Shown here: positions 45,640-54,726 of the stretch, in pieces | Layout of the letters: each line of letters opens with the position of its first letter | Position numbering within the stretch: position 1 is the first letter of the stretch | NCBI RefSeq assembly: GCF_004331695.1 | Contig: NZ_SJSL01000002.1 | Span: 992,001 to 1,056,000 of the forward strand | Source of the DNA: Pedobacter psychroterrae | GTDB taxonomy: Bacteria > Bacteroidota > Bacteroidia > Sphingobacteriales > Sphingobacteriaceae | DNA: 64,000 nt | Reading direction: 5' to 3' | The notes under the pieces: generated by a model | Told to the model about the DNA's origin: nothing | Databases searched by the model: none | The model's input: the letters and a program-made list of their open reading frames with translations, nothing else | Translations under genes and position numbers: made by a program

Positions 45640-46961
45640 AACTATCTGTAAAACTCGTTTACTTCATTGCCGGCTCCAAAATCGCGGTAGTCATTTTCTT
45701 TATACTGTTGCTACCCTTTTTAGTCGCCGGAATCGCCTCACAATACACCAATTACGCTTTGCGGGACCAACAAAGGAAGGTCATCAGCGACATCAGTAAG
45801 AAAGGTATTGATTTCTACTTGCAGGGAGATGAAAGCTTCGGTAGTTATAACCTGCTAAAAGAGGAATACATATCACTACAACCTGCAAACGAACATTTTG
45901 ATATGGATACCATCACGACCGAGGAAAGGATTGTCGAGCAGGATACACTGACTTACCGGGTCTTGAGTTATGCCTTCAAAGCAAATAACGACAACTACCT
46001 GTTAGAGATCGGTAAAACTACAAGCAGTATCAATCAATACAATAAACCCCTACAGCGGATCGCCCTTTATGTACTATTGGGACTGATAGTGCTGACCATT
46101 GTTGCCGACCTGATCTTTACCAGGCTGCTGATCAGTCCGCTCGATAAGATCATCCAATCCAAACTCATCAACAGAAAGTTCCCTTTTAAAGAACCGGCCA
46201 TTCCGGTCAAAACCACCACACAGGACTTTAAGTACCTGGACCAGTCGCTCATCGACCTCATGGACCAGATCAATGTCGATTTTGAAAAGGAACGGGAGTT
46301 TACCGCCAATGCTTCTCACGAACTCATGACCCCCATCAGTATCCTGCAAAACAAGATGGAAAACCTGCTGGCCGAAGAACACGTTACCGAAGAAATTGCC
46401 ATAAGCATCATTGGTATGATGAAAACACTGGGCCGGTTAAAAAAGATATCTTCTTCATTGCTGCTGATCAGCAGGATAGAAAACGAGCAGTTTGCCAGGA
46501 CGGACGAGGTAAAACCTGCAAAGCTGATGGAAGAAATACTGGAGGAGATCAGCCACAGGATGGAAGAGAAAGGACTGGTGCTGAATGTCAGCCTTTCTGA
46601 TAACATCACATTTAAAAACGTAAACCAGGATCTGCTGTTTCAATTTTTCTACAACCTTATCAACAATGCGATTAAGTACAATGTAGAGAAGGGGAGCATC
46701 AGCATCAGCGACCATCTGGACCGTTCCGGTTATTCTATCAGCATCGGCGATACTGGGATTGGCATCGCAAAGGAAGACCTCGACTTTATCTTTGATCGTT
46801 TCCGGAAAACCAATCTAGGTGAGAATGTCGGCTATGGGCTGGGGCTTTCTATTGTTAAGAGTATTGCGGTATACCATGGGCTTGATGTTAAGGTAGATTC
46901 CGTCGTGGGTAAGGGGAGTGCCTTTACCATCAGGTTTCCCACTCATATCGTATCCGCTTAA
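45636..46961 (+). CDS. Sensor histidine kinase
   Basis: A 441-aa inner-membrane kinase, partner of the OmpR-type regulator. TM1 about 11-35, a periplasmic loop of roughly 110 residues without a domain I recognise, TM2 about 146-166, a short linker without a clear HAMP, HisKA with phospho-His H228 (ANASHELMTPIS), and the ATPase with N-box NLINNAIKYN, DTGIGI and GYGLGLSI. The periplasmic loop is acidic and small, so the signal might be an ion, peptide or envelope change. The GH-rich neighbours are in a different operon, so a glycan signal is not implied. Confidence 0.93.
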   Translation: MKLSVKLVYFIAGSKIAVVIFFILLLPFLVAGIASQYTNYALRDQQRKVISDISKKGIDFYLQGDESFGSYNLLKEEYISLQPANEHFDMDTITTEERIVEQDTLTYRVLSYAFKANNDNYLLEIGKTTSSINQYNKPLQRIALYVLLGLIVLTIVADLIFTRLLISPLDKIIQSKLINRKFPFKEPAIPVKTTTQDFKYLDQSLIDLMDQINVDFEKEREFTANASHELMTPISILQNKMENLLAEEHVTEEIAISIIGMMKTLGRLKKISSSLLLISRIENEQFARTDEVKPAKLMEEILEEISHRMEEKGLVLNVSLSDNITFKNVNQDLLFQFFYNLINNAIKYNVEKGSISISDHLDRSGYSISIGDTGIGIAKEDLDFIFDRFRKTNLGENVGYGLGLSIVKSIAVYHGLDVKVDSVVGKGSAFTIRFPTHIVSA

Positions 46962-46968
46962 AATATGC

Positions 46969-46995
46969 TAAACTTAAACTTTTTATTTAAGTTTA
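46969..46995. terminator. Bidirectional terminator candidate between kinase and SGNH genes
   Basis: TAAACTTAAA (46969-46978) and TTTAAGTTTA (46986-46995) form a perfect 10-bp stem with a 7-base loop, between two convergent stops (46961 plus, 46983 minus). It reaches into the last codons of the minus-strand gene. The stem is AT-rich, so the terminator would be modest. Confidence 0.5.
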
Positions 46996-47801
46996 TTTGC
47001 TAATCTATTGGCTATGATTGCATTTCCTTTATCTGATGGGTGCAGGCCATCGTATGTCAGGCCAACCGCTTCAAGTGGATAAGGATATTCATCCGTTTTA
47101 GGATCAAAGGGTATGCCTATTGATTTTTTGAACGGATAATTCACATACTTACCTGTAGCCTGCTCTTTCAGGCGCTTGAATTTCACCAGTTTATCCAGCT
47201 TCAGTTTAGGATCATGGTGCAAATCTACTACCTCAATCTTTTCGTATTCAGCTATAGACACGATCGCATTGGCAAATTGCTCTAATGTCTGCTCGTTTTT
47301 AGCTTTGTATGAACCATAGGCATTGTTGCTGGCTTGAGTGAGGTACACAAAATCTGCCCGCTGCATAGGTGTGATCAGCACGATCTTAGCAGCCGGGTTT
47401 AGGCTTCGGATCTTATTAATAATGATGCGGAATGACCCGTACACTGTATTGTTGCCGTCACCGTTCTTATAGTCGTCAAGCGTACCTACCGGGCGGCCCG
47501 ACCACCAGTCGTTTGTGCCCAAAAACACGGTATAGATATCTGCTTTTTCCAGTCCCAGGCCGTCTATGTTCTGCGCTATGCCTCCCGATGTCCATCCGTT
47601 AAAGCCCTTGTTGATGTATTTAATGTTCGGCAATAGCTCAGTCAGCATCGTCATGTAGCCTTTCTTTACCCTATTTCCTGTCTCGTTAGGATGGTCGTTC
47701 AGGTAGGTGATAGAGTCGCCAATAGCCACCCAGGTCAGTTCTTTTTGTTTAAATGAGAGCAGTAAGCAGGCCGCAAATACATATATCAGTAGTTTTTTCA
47801 A
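46983..47801 (-). CDS. Secreted SGNH/GDSL hydrolase
   Basis: A 272-aa hydrolase of the SGNH fold. All four blocks are visible: GDSIT (catalytic Ser) near the N-terminus, the Gly in the GFNGWTSGG block, GTND (Asn), and DGLHPSDKG with the catalytic Asp and His. Such enzymes in glycan-degrading Bacteroidota are often carbohydrate deacetylases, but substrates cannot be read from sequence. No in-frame ATG gives a signal peptide; the most sensible start is the TTG at 47801 (M-KKLLIYVFAACLLLS), with another TTG at 47828 and a stop just above that. Convergent with the kinase gene. Confidence 0.82.
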   Translation of the reverse strand: MKKLLIYVFAACLLLSFKQKELTWVAIGDSITYLNDHPNETGNRVKKGYMTMLTELLPNIKYINKGFNGWTSGGIAQNIDGLGLEKADIYTVFLGTNDWWSGRPVGTLDDYKNGDGNNTVYGSFRIIINKIRSLNPAAKIVLITPMQRADFVYLTQASNNAYGSYKAKNEQTLEQFANAIVSIAEYEKIEVVDLHHDPKLKLDKLVKFKRLKEQATGKYVNYPFKKSIGIPFDPKTDEYPYPLEAVGLTYDGLHPSDKGNAIIANRLANKLK

Positions 47802-47919
47802 AGAGTTTTGTGTTAAAAGGTGGTTCAATATTTAATCAGGCATTCGTCCGATTGCAAATGAAAGAAAAAATATGGTAAAAATGCTATATTACAATCAGTA
47901 TCAATGTTTCCAAATCATT

Positions 47920-49452
47920 ATGAACATAACCAAACATAGATTGCCGCATCTTGTTCTCACACTTTTTGCCATTGGCTTCACAGGTCTTTTATTGTCATTC
48001 GCAAGTGCCGAGGATGGCTGGGTTTCTAAATACCTCACAGTTAACAAGGATGGCAGCATCACTTATCACGCTGATGAGAATGGCAATACTATTCCCGATT
48101 TTAGCAAGGTAGGCTATCATCACGGATATAGAGAAATACCAAAGTTAAAGGTGGTTAAGACATTGACTGCTATTGATAAAGATGCTACTTCTATGATTCA
48201 GAATGCCATAGATGAAGTGGCGGCATTAAAGCCTGATAAGGATGGTTTCAGAGGTGCCATCCTGCTTAAAAAAGGTACATATTCCATAGGTACCTCTCTG
48301 TGCATCAGTACCGAAGGCATCGTACTCAGAGGTGAGGGGGAAGCCACCAGGCTGATTGCCAGCGGAAAAGGCCAGCGCACGCTCATAAATGTACAAGGCA
48401 GCGGCAGGCCAACAGAAATAACAGGTACCAGGGTTGAAATCACTGATAATTATATACCTGTGGGCGCAAAATCGTTCAATGTGAGTTCTGCAAGCGGTTT
48501 TAAGCGCGGAGACGCCATTATACTTTACCGGCCGGGTAATGAAGCTTGGATTCATGACCTTCAAATGGACCAGATCACTGCAAATGACCAAACCAGGCAA
48601 TGGAAACCGGAAGAGTATCACCTTAGGTACGAAAGAAAAATTACTGGGATCCAGGGCAATAAAATCTTCATCGACAATCCTGTGGTGATGCAGATGGAAA
48701 CTAAGTATGGCGGTGGTGCCATATACAAATACGAATATACCGGCAGGATCAAAGAAGTAGGCATAGAGGACCTGCGTTTTGAATCTGAATTTGCTTCGGA
48801 TACTGATGAGGACCATGGCTGGATTGCGGTAGGCTTTAACCACATTGAGAACGGCTGGGTGCGCAATGTATCAGCATATCATTTCGGCTATGCCTGCGTC
48901 AGCCTGGCACAGGGAACTAAGAACATCACGGTTGCGGATTCCAAATGCTTTGAAGCCAAGTCACAGATCACCGGCAGCAGGAGGTATTCGTTCAACAATG
49001 ACGGTCAGCAAAACCTGTTCATGAACCTCGAGACTACCGAAGGCAGGCACGATTATGTGACCGGTGCCAAAGTATGCGGGCCAAATGTATTTTACAGTTG
49101 TAAATCCAGCAGGACCCATGCAGATATCGGTCCGCACCACCGATGGACCACAGGCACACTATACGACAACATCACCACCGATGGAGAGATCAATGTGCAG
49201 GACCGCGGCAACTGGGGCACGGGCCATGGATGGGCTGGAGTGACACAGGTACTGTGGAACTGCAAAGCCAAAGGTGCAGCGGTGCAAAATCCATGGGCAT
49301 CAGGGAAGAATTATGTGGTAGGGTTGGAAGGCCAGCAATTGCAGGGCAGACTTAAGGGCCGTACGCATGGCGAATGGGAAGGGCAGAACAAAGCGGGTCT
49401 GCAGCCAACCTCCTTGTTTCTAGCGCAGAGAATAGCGGCAAAAATGAAATAA
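47920..49452 (+). CDS. Secreted right-handed beta-helix protein, pectate-lyase-superfamily-like
   Basis: A 510-aa exported protein with signal peptide about 1-29 (LLSFASA). After an IDKDATSMIQNAIDEV segment typical of pectate_lyase_3-type proteins comes a long run of beta-helix coils: GTYSIGTSLCISTEGIVLRGEG, VGIEDLRFE, NGWVRNVSAYHFGYACVSL, ITVADSKCFEAKS, and a late HHRWTTGTLYDNITTDGEINVQDRGNWGTGHGW. Charged residues in the last segment could be catalytic. It may be a lyase, hydrolase or epimerase for a polysaccharide; no family is assigned. I prefer the ATG at 47920 to one at 47872, because it gives a normal signal peptide. Confidence 0.7.
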   Translation: MNITKHRLPHLVLTLFAIGFTGLLLSFASAEDGWVSKYLTVNKDGSITYHADENGNTIPDFSKVGYHHGYREIPKLKVVKTLTAIDKDATSMIQNAIDEVAALKPDKDGFRGAILLKKGTYSIGTSLCISTEGIVLRGEGEATRLIASGKGQRTLINVQGSGRPTEITGTRVEITDNYIPVGAKSFNVSSASGFKRGDAIILYRPGNEAWIHDLQMDQITANDQTRQWKPEEYHLRYERKITGIQGNKIFIDNPVVMQMETKYGGGAIYKYEYTGRIKEVGIEDLRFESEFASDTDEDHGWIAVGFNHIENGWVRNVSAYHFGYACVSLAQGTKNITVADSKCFEAKSQITGSRRYSFNNDGQQNLFMNLETTEGRHDYVTGAKVCGPNVFYSCKSSRTHADIGPHHRWTTGTLYDNITTDGEINVQDRGNWGTGHGWAGVTQVLWNCKAKGAAVQNPWASGKNYVVGLEGQQLQGRLKGRTHGEWEGQNKAGLQPTSLFLAQRIAAKMK

Positions 49453-49472
49453 TGACCTCTGTAAGTTCTTTA

Positions 49473-49943
49473 TTAAATAGGGTTTACGGGCTTCATTTCC
49501 ACGCGTTTCCATACTTCTGTGTAGGAGAGGTTTTCCACACCTTCTTTGCCTTCTACCAGGCCGCTCAGAGTAAGCAGGGTTTTATCTTCATTAAATGAAT
49601 ACCTTATTCTGTAGGTCTTTCCTGCCAAGGCATAGAATGCCCCCTTCACTTCGCTCTTAACAGTCTCCGTGTATGTTTGTAAATCATTGATCTGATAACT
49701 TCCCCCATGGGTAATGACTGCGCCATGCTGTGTAACACGGAGGTTAAAGAACTGTCCGTCCGGATTGAAGAACTTCATCAGTCCCGGAATCGGCATCCGG
49801 CTTCCTGAGCCATTGGTGGCCAGTTGGGTTAGCTCCCAAACGCCTTCGAAAGGGCTTTTCTCCACTTCCTGGGCAGAGAGTTTATTTAATGATACGAGCA
49901 TTACCAGGATTGTAGCGATGCCGAGAAGTGTTAATCTTTTCAT
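49473..49943 (-). CDS. Small secreted DUF4488 (lipocalin-like) protein
   Basis: A 156-aa exported protein; signal peptide about 1-24 (LNKLSAQ). The mature part begins with FEGVWELTQLAT and ends with ENLSYTEVWKRVE, and contains a GGSYQINDLQTYTETV strand pair, the lay-out of DUF4488 lipocalin-like proteins of Bacteroidota. Such barrels usually bind small hydrophobic ligands, but the role here is unknown. It is convergent with the beta-helix gene and divergent from the aldose epimerase gene, with 137 bp between. Confidence 0.75.
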   Translation of the reverse strand: MKRLTLLGIATILVMLVSLNKLSAQEVEKSPFEGVWELTQLATNGSGSRMPIPGLMKFFNPDGQFFNLRVTQHGAVITHGGSYQINDLQTYTETVKSEVKGAFYALAGKTYRIRYSFNEDKTLLTLSGLVEGKEGVENLSYTEVWKRVEMKPVNPI

Positions 49944-50080
49944 TGTTGTTTGGTTAGAATACTAATATAAGAAATGAGATTAATTTTCCTCCTCTTAATT
50001 ATTCTGATTAGAATTGCTAATTTGGTAATGCTAAAACAGTTTGATAACTTCACCCTTTTAAGAATTTAACCAAATACTCA

Positions 50081-51253
50081 ATGAAACAACCCTTAAAACT
50101 GATCATCGCTGCGGCCATGATATCTTCTTTTGCCGCTTGTGTTCCCGGAGCAGACAGCAGGTCAACAGCTAATAAAGCTGATAGTACACAAACAACTGTG
50201 CAGCTGGATAGTACTAAATTCCAGAAAGAGATTGATGGCAAGAAAACCAATTTATATGTCCTTAAAAACAAGAACAACATGGAAGCTGCTTTTACCAACT
50301 ATGGCGGAAGGCTGGTGAGCTTGCTTGTGCCGGATAGTTCTGGTAAACTGGTAGATGTGGTAGTAGGCTTTGATAGCGTAGAAGGTTTTGAGAAATCTAC
50401 TGAGCCTTATTTCGGTGCTACCATCGGTCGTTATGGCAACAGGATCGCCAAAGGAAAATTCAGCATAGATGGCAAGCAGTATACTTTGGCTACCAATAAT
50501 GGTGTGAATACGCTACATGGTGGCAAAAAAGGATTCCAGTACGTAGTATGGGATGCGGCACAACCTAACCCTCAGACTGTAGTCTTTACCTACCTGTCTA
50601 AAGACATGGAAGAAGGCTATCCGGGAAACCTGAATGTGAAAGTAACTTATACTTTGACTGACGACAATGAACTTAAAATGGACTATGAGGCCACTACTGA
50701 TAAAAAAACAGTGTGTAACCTTACCAACCATGCATTTTTCAACCTGAACGGTGAAGGCAGCGGGACCATCCTGAACCACAGTCTGCAGATCTATGCCGAT
50801 CAGTACACGCCGGTAGATACTACCTTGATCCCATTGGGTAAACATGCCGATGTAAAAGGTACTCCTTTTGACTTTACTACGGCTACTACTATTGGCGAGC
50901 GCATAGATCAGGCAAATGACCAGTTGAAAGCAGGTGGTGGATATGACCACAACTATGTCCTTAACGGCACGAAAGGACTGGGCATGACACATGCAGCTAC
51001 TGTAAAAGGAGATAAATCAGGCATTGTAATGGAGATTTATACGCAAGAGCCCGGACTGCAGTTTTACAGCGGAAACTTTATGCAAAGCAAAAACGTCTTT
51101 AAAGCCGGAGCAAAAGACGATTTCAGAACAGCATTGGCTTTAGAAACCCAGCATTTCCCTGATTCACCAAACCAGCCTTCATTTCCTTCTACAATTTTGA
51201 ATCCTGGTCAGACTTATAAAACATCATCGGTTTACAAGTTTTCAGGTAAGTAA
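50081..51253 (+). CDS. Aldose 1-epimerase, lipoprotein form
   Basis: A 390-aa mutarotase that interconverts alpha and beta anomers of hexoses. The lipobox Cys at residue 20 (SSFAAC-VPG) puts it in the periplasm or outer membrane, unlike the cytosolic GalM of E. coli. Family motifs: NYGGRLVSLLVPD, GATIGRYGNRIAKG, TLHGGKKGF, the catalytic His in CNLTNHAFFNL, and the catalytic Glu in LALETQHFPDSPNQPSFPST. A periplasmic mutarotase would speed use of the beta-anomers freed by secreted glycosidases. Single gene, ended by a strong terminator. Confidence 0.94.
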   Translation: MKQPLKLIIAAAMISSFAACVPGADSRSTANKADSTQTTVQLDSTKFQKEIDGKKTNLYVLKNKNNMEAAFTNYGGRLVSLLVPDSSGKLVDVVVGFDSVEGFEKSTEPYFGATIGRYGNRIAKGKFSIDGKQYTLATNNGVNTLHGGKKGFQYVVWDAAQPNPQTVVFTYLSKDMEEGYPGNLNVKVTYTLTDDNELKMDYEATTDKKTVCNLTNHAFFNLNGEGSGTILNHSLQIYADQYTPVDTTLIPLGKHADVKGTPFDFTTATTIGERIDQANDQLKAGGGYDHNYVLNGTKGLGMTHAATVKGDKSGIVMEIYTQEPGLQFYSGNFMQSKNVFKAGAKDDFRTALALETQHFPDSPNQPSFPSTILNPGQTYKTSSVYKFSGK

Positions 51254-51272
51254 TATCCATAGATAATTTCTA

Positions 51273-51312
51273 TAAAAAAGGTCTTATGCAGGTTTGTTTA
51301 AGACCTTTTTTA
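51273..51312 (+). terminator. Intrinsic terminator after the aldose 1-epimerase gene
   Basis: TAAAAAAGGTCTTA (51273-51286) pairs over all 14 bases with TAAGACCTTTTTTA (51299-51312), with a 12-base loop and a T-run built into the 3' arm. It lies 20 bp after the stop codon. The A-run in the 5' arm makes it potentially active in both directions. Confidence 0.85.
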
Positions 51313-51360
51313 TGTGATATGTTCTGTCTTTGTTTAGAGAACTTTGTTTAAGTTTGAGAC

Positions 51361-53166
51361 ATGAGATTAAGTCTGTTTTTGCTTTTGCTTTGCTGTAGTG
51401 CGGTTGTTAGTGCCCAGAATGTTGACGTGACCAAATTTGGCGTAACACCAAATAGTTTTTCTGATGCTACAGAGGGGGTTAAAAAAGCAATTGAAGCCTG
51501 TCGGGGCCAGTCGGGTGCTACACTTGTTTTTCCGGAAGGCCGATATGATTTTTGGCCTGACAAGGCAGAAGATCAGACCTATTACATCACCAATTCTTCC
51601 AGTGAAGAAGAAGTTCCGGTAAAAAAGCAGCGGGTAGGCCTGTTGTTTAATGGATTAAAGAACGTTAAGGTAGAAGGCAATAACTCTTTGTTTGTATTTC
51701 ATGGCAAGATGATTAGTTGGGTGCTGGATGGCTGTGAAAATGTGCGCCTTCAAAATATAAAAGTAGATTATGAACGGCCGGGCATGTCAGAAATGACGAT
51801 AAAAGAAATAGGGCCGGGCAGTGTTACTGCAACCATCCATCCTGATTCAAAATTTGGCATAGTGAATGGTGTGTTGCAATGGTATGGCGATAAATGGGTC
51901 AGTAAACACTTTTTTGCGATACTGGTTAATCCTGCTAAAGGACTGAACCGGTACAGTTCCTGGAGTCCTTTTCTAAAGAGCAAGGCGGAGGTAATAGCGC
52001 CACTGACGGTGCGCTTTACGGGCGATTTTTCACAGTTTAAAGCAGAGCCGGGTGAGGTGCTGACCATACGTGACCACATCAGGGACTATATAGGCGCTTT
52101 TGTAAACCGGTCGAAAAACATCTCCCTCCACAATGTACACATGCAGTATATGCATGGATTGGGGATTGTTTCTCAGTTTTCTGAGAACCTGCATTACGAC
52201 AGTGTGTTTACAGAACCCGCCAAAGGCAGTGGCAGGGTGATCGCTTCATCTGCCGACGGCATGCATTTCTCAGGTTGCAAAGGGCAGATTACCATAGAAA
52301 ACTGCAGGTTTAAAGGGCTTCATGATGATGCCGTGAATGTGCATGGTACGCATTTGAAGATCACGGAGGTTGTATCCCCGACCTCAATGAAAATAAGGTT
52401 TATGCATGGGCAGACCTATGGATTTGAAGCTTTTATAGCCGGGGATACCGTTGCTTATGTACATCCTTCTTCACTGCAAATCTTTGAAAAAGGAGTGGTA
52501 AAGTCGGTCAGGCTGATCTCAGAGCGCGAGATGCTGGTAGAGCTGGCAAAACCAGTTCCATCGCAGCTGGCAGCAGGCGATGTACTGGAGAATGTGACCT
52601 GGACACCTGCTTTAACGATCCGGAATTCACGTATAGAGGGTACAAATACAAGGGGGATACTGATCACCACACGGCGTAAAGTACTGGTTGAGAATAATGT
52701 TTTTTACAGGACAGGCATGCACGCTATTTTGATAGAGAATGATGCGTCCGGCTGGTTTGAATCAGGCCCTGTAGAAGATGTAACTATCAGGGGTAATGTG
52801 TTTGAAGAATGTGCGTATAATTCCTATCCGAATAATTACGTGATCCATATTTCTCCGCAGAACAAGGAGATTATCAAAGGATATTGGGTGCACAAGAACA
52901 TCAGCATCGAAAACAATACTTTTAAAGTGTACGATTATCCTTTGCTGTCGGCAAAGAGCACCAGTGGCTTGACTTTCATTGGAAATAAGATCATTAAAAC
53001 GGACTTTATGAAAGCAGGGGAAAAAAGGCCTGAGATTCATCTGGTGTCCAGTACCAAGGCCAGGGTTAGGAACAACGTATTTGAGCCAAAACAAGAGGCG
53101 GTGGTTGATGCAGAAAAAATGGGTAAAAGAGATATCAATGCTGATCTAAAAGTGCACCTGCATTGA
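51361..53166 (+). CDS. Alpha-1,3-galactosidase, GH110
   Basis: A 601-aa secreted right-handed beta-helix enzyme of the GlaB type, which removes terminal alpha-1,3-galactose as in blood-group-B or linear alpha-Gal structures, or algal galactans in marine relatives. Signal peptide 1-18 (VVSAQ). The helix has FGVTPNSFSDAT at the start, SADGMHFSGCKGQI (D299) and GLHDDAVNVHG (D322, D323). The 23- and 24-residue steps between these Asp residues equal those of the catalytic triad I recall for a characterised marine GH110. It is alone on its strand and convergent with the GlxA-type regulator gene, 3 bp away. Confidence 0.9.
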   Translation: MRLSLFLLLLCCSAVVSAQNVDVTKFGVTPNSFSDATEGVKKAIEACRGQSGATLVFPEGRYDFWPDKAEDQTYYITNSSSEEEVPVKKQRVGLLFNGLKNVKVEGNNSLFVFHGKMISWVLDGCENVRLQNIKVDYERPGMSEMTIKEIGPGSVTATIHPDSKFGIVNGVLQWYGDKWVSKHFFAILVNPAKGLNRYSSWSPFLKSKAEVIAPLTVRFTGDFSQFKAEPGEVLTIRDHIRDYIGAFVNRSKNISLHNVHMQYMHGLGIVSQFSENLHYDSVFTEPAKGSGRVIASSADGMHFSGCKGQITIENCRFKGLHDDAVNVHGTHLKITEVVSPTSMKIRFMHGQTYGFEAFIAGDTVAYVHPSSLQIFEKGVVKSVRLISEREMLVELAKPVPSQLAAGDVLENVTWTPALTIRNSRIEGTNTRGILITTRRKVLVENNVFYRTGMHAILIENDASGWFESGPVEDVTIRGNVFEECAYNSYPNNYVIHISPQNKEIIKGYWVHKNISIENNTFKVYDYPLLSAKSTSGLTFIGNKIIKTDFMKAGEKRPEIHLVSSTKARVRNNVFEPKQEAVVDAEKMGKRDINADLKVHLH

Positions 53167-53169
53167 TTT

Positions 53170-54147
53170 TTACACCTCGTATGCCACCTTTGCAAACTTA
53201 TTTCTATAGTCGATGGGGGTGAGGCCTGTAATCTTTTTAAATGTATCTCTAAATGCTTTCGTATCTGTATAGCCTACGTCAAACATGATTTCTGAGATAT
53301 TCTTTCTGGATGCTTCAAATTTCTTTTTTGCAGCTTCTATCCTTACCCTTTGTATATACTCCAGCGATGTATTGTTGGTAGCCTCTTTAAATCTTCTTTC
53401 AAATGTTCTGCGGCCTGTATTTATTAAATTTGCTAAAGTTGCTATGGTTATTTTATTTTCGTAATGGGTTTCAATATGGTCCTGCACTTTTTGAATTTCC
53501 GCATCACCATGATTTCTTTGCCCTTTGAATATAGCGAACTGAGATTGACTGTCTCTGCCAATATCTAAAGCAAAATATTTTGAAATCATTACCGCCGTTT
53601 GTCTGTCAGCATACTTTTCAATCAGGTATAATATTAAATTCCATAAACTACTTGCCCCGCCACTACTGTAAATGTTATCGTGCTCTGTTATGATTGCACC
53701 ATCTTCCACTTCTACCTCTGGATATCTTTCTCTAAAATCACTGATGTGGGCCCAATGTGTGGAGCATTTTTTACCGTTGAGTAGGCCTGTCTCGGCTAAA
53801 AGGAAAGCCCCGATACATAGGCTGGCAAGACTTGAACCGTTTTCATATAGCTTTTTAAAATAGGGTATCGCTGCTGCATTGGCCTGTATCCCTTTGGTGG
53901 TATCGCCAAACGCAGGGGGGATAATCAATAAGTCAGTTTCATTCACATCTTTTAGCAACCTGTCGGTTTTAACTGTGTACTCTCCATTATTGGCTGGTAC
54001 ATACTCGTTAAGTCCCACATACTCTACCTCAAAAATTGGTTTTTTACCAAAAGTAATTAAAAACTCATTGGCAGTATGGAAGCTTCTAAAAGGGGGAGTG
54101 ATTGCTTCAATTACCCCATACTCAGGTACAAAGACTGAAATTCGCAT
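53170..54147 (-). CDS. GlxA-type AraC regulator with DJ-1/PfpI domain
   Basis: A 325-aa regulator. Residues 1-190 form a DJ-1/PfpI-like domain with the nucleophile-elbow Cys in SLASLCIGAFLLAETGLL followed by KCSTHWAH, the pattern of GlxA/FtrA regulators. Residues about 225-325 are an AraC DNA-binding domain (RRTFERRFKEATN, ISEIMFDVGYTDTKAFRDTFKKITG). I use the ATG at 54145-54147; an in-frame TTG precedes it. It diverges, with 131 bp between, from a small SRPBCC/DoxX/VOC group that it may control. Confidence 0.9.
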   Translation of the reverse strand: MRISVFVPEYGVIEAITPPFRSFHTANEFLITFGKKPIFEVEYVGLNEYVPANNGEYTVKTDRLLKDVNETDLLIIPPAFGDTTKGIQANAAAIPYFKKLYENGSSLASLCIGAFLLAETGLLNGKKCSTHWAHISDFRERYPEVEVEDGAIITEHDNIYSSGGASSLWNLILYLIEKYADRQTAVMISKYFALDIGRDSQSQFAIFKGQRNHGDAEIQKVQDHIETHYENKITIATLANLINTGRRTFERRFKEATNNTSLEYIQRVRIEAAKKKFEASRKNISEIMFDVGYTDTKAFRDTFKKITGLTPIDYRNKFAKVAYEV

Positions 54148-54246
54148 CAATTATAAAGATTAAGGTACTAATCTACGAAAATAGTTTTGTCATATTTTAC
54201 CCCAAATTTGTCATTTTCACAATAGCCCTGATTTTATAACCTAATG

Positions 54247-54254
54247 TATCTTTG
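54247..54254 (+). promoter_or_regulatory. Candidate -7 box for the SRPBCC gene
   Basis: TATCTTTG fits the TAnnTTTG consensus exactly and lies 24 bp before the ATG at 54279, giving a short leader. No good -33 element was found at the usual distance, so the promoter may need an activator such as the adjacent AraC-type protein. Confidence 0.5.
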
Positions 54255-54278
54255 GATATCAAAATTTAATAAATAATT

Positions 54279-54701
54279 ATGGCACAAGTAACAAGAATAA
54301 CGGTAGAAGCAGAAACACATGTTCCCGTAGCAAAAGTCTGGACAGCCTGGAATACACCAAGCGACATTGTTCAATGGAACACTCCTGACCCAAGTTGGCA
54401 TACCCCGAGCAGCGAAAACGATCTGAGAGCAGGAGGTAAGTTTAAAAATAGAATGGAAGCCAAAGATGGTAGTTTTGGGTTTGACTTTGAAGGTGTTTAT
54501 GACACCGTGGAGTTGCATAAGGAAATTACCTATACCATGGGTGACGGAAGAAAGGCGACTACATTGTTTGCAGAAGAAAATGGTAAGACGATCATCACCA
54601 CCACATTTGACGCGGAAACAGAGAACGAACCTGAATTTCAGAAACAGGGCTGGCAGTCTATACTCAACAACTTTGTGAAATATATTGAATCAACTAATTA
54701 G
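54279..54701 (+). CDS. SRPBCC (AHSA1-type) domain protein
   Basis: A 140-aa cytoplasmic protein of the START/Bet-v-1 fold. ITVEAETHVPVAKVWTAWNTPSDIVQWN, the FEGVYDTVELHKEITYTMGDGRK centre and the C-terminal FQKQGWQSILNNFVKYIES helix are typical of AHSA1-type family members, which bind small hydrophobic ligands in a deep cavity. Function is otherwise unknown. It heads a group with a DoxX-like membrane protein and a VOC protein and diverges from a GlxA-type regulator, a set often seen in Bacteroidota without a known pathway. Confidence 0.87.
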   Translation: MAQVTRITVEAETHVPVAKVWTAWNTPSDIVQWNTPDPSWHTPSSENDLRAGGKFKNRMEAKDGSFGFDFEGVYDTVELHKEITYTMGDGRKATTLFAEENGKTIITTTFDAETENEPEFQKQGWQSILNNFVKYIESTN

Positions 54702-54726
54702 TCAACACCACCTAATTTTAAACGTC

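Noticed and set aside
48226..48843. 205-codon open frame on the minus strand
   Set aside because: It lies fully antisense to the beta-helix gene, which has a signal peptide and coherent repeats; the antisense translation has no recognisable domain.
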